9,180 bases of DNA from NCBI GenBank assembly GCA_964621215.1, contig CAZULF010000085.1, forward strand, positions 1-9,180. The letters run 5' to 3'. Positions 6,060-9,180 of the stretch are shown here, one piece after another; position 1 is the stretch's first letter, and each line of letters opens with the position of its first letter. Source of the stretch: CAZULF01 sp964621215 (GTDB taxonomy: Bacteria; Pseudomonadota; Gammaproteobacteria; UBA1113). A model generated the notes under the pieces. That model was given only the letters and a program-made list of their open reading frames with translations. It was not told the origin of the DNA and made no database searches. Both the position numbers and the translations under genes were made by a program.

Positions 6060-6377
6060 ATCCAATAGTTACGGGTTTCCTTGTTTCTTCAAAAGCATAT
6101 TGGTAAATAATGGCCTTCAAAACAAGACTCTATCGCTGATAAGCAGTCTTACTGGGACCAACATTATTCTGGCTTTTACATCTATTGTTTTAATTCGGTG
6201 CTTATCGATTTTAAATAGGTAGCATGTGATAATTCTTTTCGAAATTTAACTCCAAATTTTTCAATAAGTTAATTTAACTCTTTACTATTGAGAATGATAC
6301 TACGAAAAGTGACAGTCACATAGACACACATAGTGTTTTTAATAGGAAAATGTTAGAATAAACACATATTACTTTAT
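6060..6377. other. 318-base intergenic region rich in palindromes and direct repeats
   Basis: I see no complete gene. The first half is plain apart from a short open frame discussed under rejected items. The second half holds AATTTAACTC twice (6243-6252 and 6271-6280, 28 bases apart), the palindrome AGTTAA-T-TTAACT (6267-6279) flanked by TCAATA (6261-6266) and TATTGA (6286-6291), the palindrome GTGAC-A-GTCAC (6309-6319), and CACATAG twice (6317-6323 and 6327-6333, one helical turn apart). All lie upstream of the promoter for the 540-residue gene, suggesting regulated expression. Confidence 0.5.
6351..6359 (+). promoter_or_regulatory. Extended -10 promoter of the duplicated-domain gene
   Basis: TG-T-TAGAAT (6351-6359) matches the extended -10 form (TGn plus five of six -10 bases). 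There is no good -35 at 17 bases. Transcription would begin near 6366, giving a leader of about 30 bases to the ATG at 6396. The position and the preceding operator-like repeats support it. Confidence 0.4.
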
Positions 6378-6395
6378 GTGAAAAGAGCAATTATT

Positions 6396-8018
6396 ATGGC
6401 TAAATCACTAAAAGAGTGGGAAAGATTGTGGGTGGAGCGGAATGAACGAAGGGGAACATCGTTAGGGCCGAATATACTCAGTGCAGCATCTAGCTCATCT
6501 TCCTGTGCTAGACACCCTCTCGGTAGAGAACATAAGCCTGCATCATCTACGGATACACTGCTTGCTTTATTAGGAGAATATACCGGGCTTATTTTAGCAG
6601 ATAAAACTTCAGGTAATAATATTCATTTTATAATTTACAGAATAACTGAGGATGATATTCCCGTTGCAAAAGCAACTAGACTTTTGCGTTTTCAAGCATT
6701 TTCGCATCATTGTGACGCAATAGATAAAGCAATACTTAAAGTCGTTACTAATGGATATACAAGTATTAGAACCGTACTTGCTGTCATAAAAGAAGAATTA
6801 GATTATCCTAATGTAGATATTAACCCTGAAGGCGACTTGTCACGTATTTTTCAAGTCTTAAAAAATAAAACAGGAATAAATTTTTATAGGGATATTGATA
6901 CTGCTGAAGCAGAGATGCAAGTAGAAACTGTACCATCAAAGATTAAACAACCTATTTTAGCCAGAGGCAGACTAATAAATCCTGAAGTAAGACGCAAGCT
7001 TAATGAATGGACTTGTTTGTGGACAGAAAGAAAATGGAGATGTTCCCCAGATAAAATAGCCATTGGGCCGAGAATATCAGCATCAGATTATTCTTCCTCG
7101 TCAACAGCGGATAGTGCTAGTGTTAAAAAGAAAAAAATGATAGAGCCGTCCGATGGCGTTGTTTTTCTTGCATTATTAGGTCATTATTCAGGACTGATAA
7201 ATGCCGCTAAAACGCAAGGGATAGATTTTCAGAATGGAATATATCGACTAAATCATGAAGATATACCTGTTGCAAAAGCAATTAGATTTTTTCGGATGCA
7301 AATATTTTCTCATCATGTTGATGCAGTAGACCGGGCAATGCTTGAGGTTATTGAAAAAAAATATATTGATATAAGTGTAATATTAGCCGTATTAAAAGAA
7401 GAGCTAAATTATCCGGAAGTTGTTATTAATCCCGATGGGGATCTACATTTAATATTTGCGGTTGTTCAGCGTTTTACACATGTTAACTTCTATGAAGATA
7501 TTGGTTCAGTTGATGAAGAAATCGAAAAGGTAACTGCAGAAAAAGCAAGAAAAGAACAGGAAGAAAGAGAGCACATTCGTCGAGAGAGTTTAATTACCCC
7601 TGAAGAACGGAAACGTCAAGCTGAAAAAGAATATCAAGAAAAATATGGCGAACGGTCTCGTACATATTCACCACCTTACCAACCAACTTCAGAAGAAATT
7701 CGAGTAAATAACTTCCGCTCCAGGTGGCGTGATTATAAATCTGACTGCGAAGAATACCAGCGAAGCATTGAAGAGTATGAGAGAGAGATAAACTGGCATA
7801 ACAGTCTAATAAGCGATGTTCAATTCGCACGTAATTTTTCGCTGGGACCTGGATGCTATAGTTATAGTCGTGGTCTCTCTAGTGCTGCAAATGCCTCTAT
7901 GTCTCGCTCTAGGTTGGAACGTTTGGAAAATGCACTAACAAAACAACGGGAAACACTAAATAGCAAAGCGCAATCACTACGGCAAGAAGCCGCAAGCTTA
8001 GGCATAACCTTGAAGTGA
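6396..8018 (+). CDS. 540-residue protein with two copies of an unknown domain and a charged helical tail
   Basis: I chose ATG 6396 over the in-frame GTG at 6378 because AAAGAG lies eight bases before the ATG and nothing suitable precedes the GTG. Residues about 4-169 and 201-372 are diverged copies of one domain. Matched segments are KEWERLWVER / NEWTCLWTER, LLALLGEYTGLI / FLALLGHYSGLI, IYRITEDDIPVAKATR / IYRLNHEDIPVAKAIR, FSHHCDAIDKA / FSHHVDAVDRA, VLAVIKEELDYP / ILAVLKEELNYP and DINPEGDL / VINPDGDL. A serine-rich loop (ASSSSS, SSSST) interrupts each copy. Residues 373-470 are highly charged (E, K, R) helix or coiled coil, then a third SLGP-x-YSYSRGLSSAA echo at 482-498, then a final helix. 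No signal peptide or membrane segment. Not a family I recognise. The invariant HH-x-DA in each copy could be a metal or catalytic site. An effector or a defence component are both conceivable. Confidence 0.85.
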   Translation: MAKSLKEWERLWVERNERRGTSLGPNILSAASSSSSCARHPLGREHKPASSTDTLLALLGEYTGLILADKTSGNNIHFIIYRITEDDIPVAKATRLLRFQAFSHHCDAIDKAILKVVTNGYTSIRTVLAVIKEELDYPNVDINPEGDLSRIFQVLKNKTGINFYRDIDTAEAEMQVETVPSKIKQPILARGRLINPEVRRKLNEWTCLWTERKWRCSPDKIAIGPRISASDYSSSSTADSASVKKKKMIEPSDGVVFLALLGHYSGLINAAKTQGIDFQNGIYRLNHEDIPVAKAIRFFRMQIFSHHVDAVDRAMLEVIEKKYIDISVILAVLKEELNYPEVVINPDGDLHLIFAVVQRFTHVNFYEDIGSVDEEIEKVTAEKARKEQEEREHIRRESLITPEERKRQAEKEYQEKYGERSRTYSPPYQPTSEEIRVNNFRSRWRDYKSDCEEYQRSIEEYEREINWHNSLISDVQFARNFSLGPGCYSYSRGLSSAANASMSRSRLERLENALTKQRETLNSKAQSLRQEAASLGITLK

Positions 8019-8066
8019 CCCCCGCAGTTCAGTCCATCCCTGAAAAAATTTAGAAGGTTGTAAGAA

Positions 8067-8126
8067 ATGAAATTGAAGACGCAAATTGTAGCTCCAGACA
8101 ATGACAGAAAAAGGACATATCAGTGA
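8067..8126 (+). CDS. Possible 19-residue leader ORF overlapping the KAP NTPase start
   Basis: ATG 8067 to TGA 8124-8126 encodes MKLKTQIVAPDNDRKRTYQ. GAAGG (8053-8057) lies nine bases before the ATG. Its stop overlaps the GTG start of the next gene in the four bases GTGA (8123-8126), the classic arrangement for translational coupling. It is very short and could occur by chance; it may also be a remnant of a longer gene. No function can be assigned. Confidence 0.3.
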   Translation: MKLKTQIVAPDNDRKRTYQ

Positions 8127-9180
8127 TTGAAATTTATATAAATGCTATGCCAAAAGAAAGTGGTTACACAAACATTATTATTAGCCTAACTATTTTCTTG
8201 ATTATACTTTTATATCTAAGTTATGTTGAAATTTTTAGTCTAAAACAAACAAAGGAAAAAATAACTTTATGTAGAATTTTAGGGATAATTTTCTTATTTG
8301 TATCATTTTTACTTTATGACATGCACTTGTTTTTCACGATCTTATTATGGGCACTAACCATAGGCATATTTTTTTACCCGAATATTTATCGCTGTTTAAT
8401 ACACAAGAAAATAATTAGCTATCGTAGCAATCAAAACATCACATCCCAAACATCTTATCATTCTATAGCGGGTAATCATAGACCAATCGACCCAGATTCT
8501 GAACAAGATGATTTTGATCGAACAGAATATGTAAAACACATTGCTGCAATGGTTATCTCCGAACCGACCAAGAAAATGGTATATGGGATAAACGGAAAAT
8601 GGGGGGTAGGGAAAACTAGTTTAATGAGATTGGTTTTTAAGCATATTCAGCAGGAGTATAAAGATAGTTGTTTGCAATTAAGTTTTAATAGTTGGAATTA
8701 TAGAACCCCAAATAAAGTCGTAGAAAACTTACTCATAAACATACGCAATGCAATAGATCCACATGTAAAAAGTGTAAAATTTAAGTATTATATGTCACAT
8801 ATATCTAATTATATAGCTAGTTTTTCTGTCGGTGGATTATCACTAAGTTTAGATAAGATTTTCATACCTGATACTGTTGGGATAAAAGAAATAACAGATA
8901 TTCTAGAAAAAGAATTTCAGTTACAACTTGTTGTCTTTGTTGATGATCTTGATCGATTAGAACGAGGAGAATTGAGAGGTGTATTAATAGCTATTGGGCT
9001 ATTATCAGAACTCCCTAAAATTAAGTTTGTATTGGCCTACGATAGAGAGATAATATCTGACCTATTATTCAGGAATGATAAAATTATAGCAACTGAGTAT
9101 ATGGCAAAAATTATTCAGCACGAGTTCTATCTCGCTAGTCCAGATGAAAGTACCAAGAAAAAAGTTTTAGAAGATATTTT
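8123..9180 (+). CDS. KAP-family P-loop NTPase with N-terminal membrane helices, cut by the right edge
   Basis: The frame opens after TGA 8102-8104 and runs to the edge (352 complete codons). GTG 8123 is the preferred start because AAGGA (8111-8115) lies seven bases before it; ATG 8147 is an alternative. Hydrophobic segments at residues about 18-38, 51-66 and 69-90 anchor it in the membrane. A polar linker follows, then a NTPase domain: Walker A GINGKWGVGKTSL (155-167, K164, T165) and Walker B LVVFVDDLDRL (269-279, D274, D275), followed by a conserved IAIGLLSELPKIKFVLAYDRE. The G-x-WG-x-GKT loop, the VDDLDR Walker B and the membrane helices in the same chain mark the KAP family, named after Kidins220/ARMS and PifA. 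PifA of the F plasmid takes part in phage exclusion, and KAP NTPases recur in predicted defence loci. It starts 104 bases after the duplicated-domain gene and may share its transcript. The C-terminal half and downstream partners are outside the window. Confidence 0.92.
   Translation, partial: MIEIYINAMPKESGYTNIIISLTIFLIILLYLSYVEIFSLKQTKEKITLCRILGIIFLFVSFLLYDMHLFFTILLWALTIGIFFYPNIYRCLIHKKIISYRSNQNITSQTSYHSIAGNHRPIDPDSEQDDFDRTEYVKHIAAMVISEPTKKMVYGINGKWGVGKTSLMRLVFKHIQQEYKDSCLQLSFNSWNYRTPNKVVENLLINIRNAIDPHVKSVKFKYYMSHISNYIASFSVGGLSLSLDKIFIPDTVGIKEITDILEKEFQLQLVVFVDDLDRLERGELRGVLIAIGLLSELPKIKFVLAYDREIISDLLFRNDKIIATEYMAKIIQHEFYLASPDESTKKKVLEDI

Noticed and set aside
6114..6218. Open + strand stretch containing KQSYWDQHYSGFY, reminiscent of the N-terminus of the small IS66-type accessory protein
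   Set aside because: Only a handful of residues resemble it, the usual continuation is missing, there is no start or ribosome site, and no other transposase sequence or terminal repeat is nearby.
6378..6395. GTG start for the duplicated-domain gene, adding six residues
   Set aside because: No Shine-Dalgarno precedes it, while the ATG at 6396 has AAAGAG at good spacing and the repeat domain begins just after it.
1..9180. CRISPR array, tRNA, rRNA or complete insertion sequence
   Set aside because: No regularly spaced repeats, no cloverleaf-like or rRNA-like sequence, and no transposase with terminal inverted repeats were seen on either strand.

Overview
The window reads as an accessory region of an AT-rich gammaproteobacterium. 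Legionellales or a similar host-associated lineage is my best guess, but that rests only on the general look of the proteins and cannot be confirmed here. There are no rRNA or tRNA genes, no CRISPR array and no intact transposase. The left third holds the 3' end of an unrecognised gene (1-258, + strand) that converges on a 718-residue protein on the - strand (337-2493). That protein looks like a GT-B glycosyltransferase at its N-terminus and has one hydrophobic anchor at its C-terminus. A perfect 9-bp hairpin lies between the two stops.

Positions 2494-3068 are non-coding and rich in signals: a probable promoter for the - strand gene, a REP-like palindrome, and an operator-like block in front of a KfrA-type DNA-binding coiled-coil gene (3069-4073). 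From there a compact + strand cluster follows: KfrA-like, then an ORF6N-domain protein (4106-4660), then a HigA antitoxin (4699-4992), then a 37-residue fragment that looks like the N-terminus of a second XRE regulator (5000-5113). No HigB toxin is present. The ORF6N gene sits where higB normally would. The last bases before higA can be read as a remnant of a higB 3' end, but they also form a 30-bp imperfect palindrome. The cluster looks like a reshuffled plasmid or phage-type regulatory and toxin-antitoxin locus.

The right half carries three larger genes on the same strand: a 297-residue protein of abortive-infection flavour (5166-6059); a 540-residue protein built from two diverged copies of one unknown domain plus a charged helical tail (6396-8018); and a KAP-family P-loop NTPase with N-terminal membrane helices (8123 to the right edge, incomplete). 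Between the first two lies a 318-bp gap with several palindromes, direct repeats and an extended -10 promoter. A 19-residue ORF overlaps the KAP start codon and may couple its translation.

The best candidates for something undescribed are the duplicated-domain protein with its KAP NTPase neighbour, the abortive-infection-like protein, and the ORF6N-HigA arrangement. Functions given for these are inferences from motifs and context. Nothing was checked against a database.
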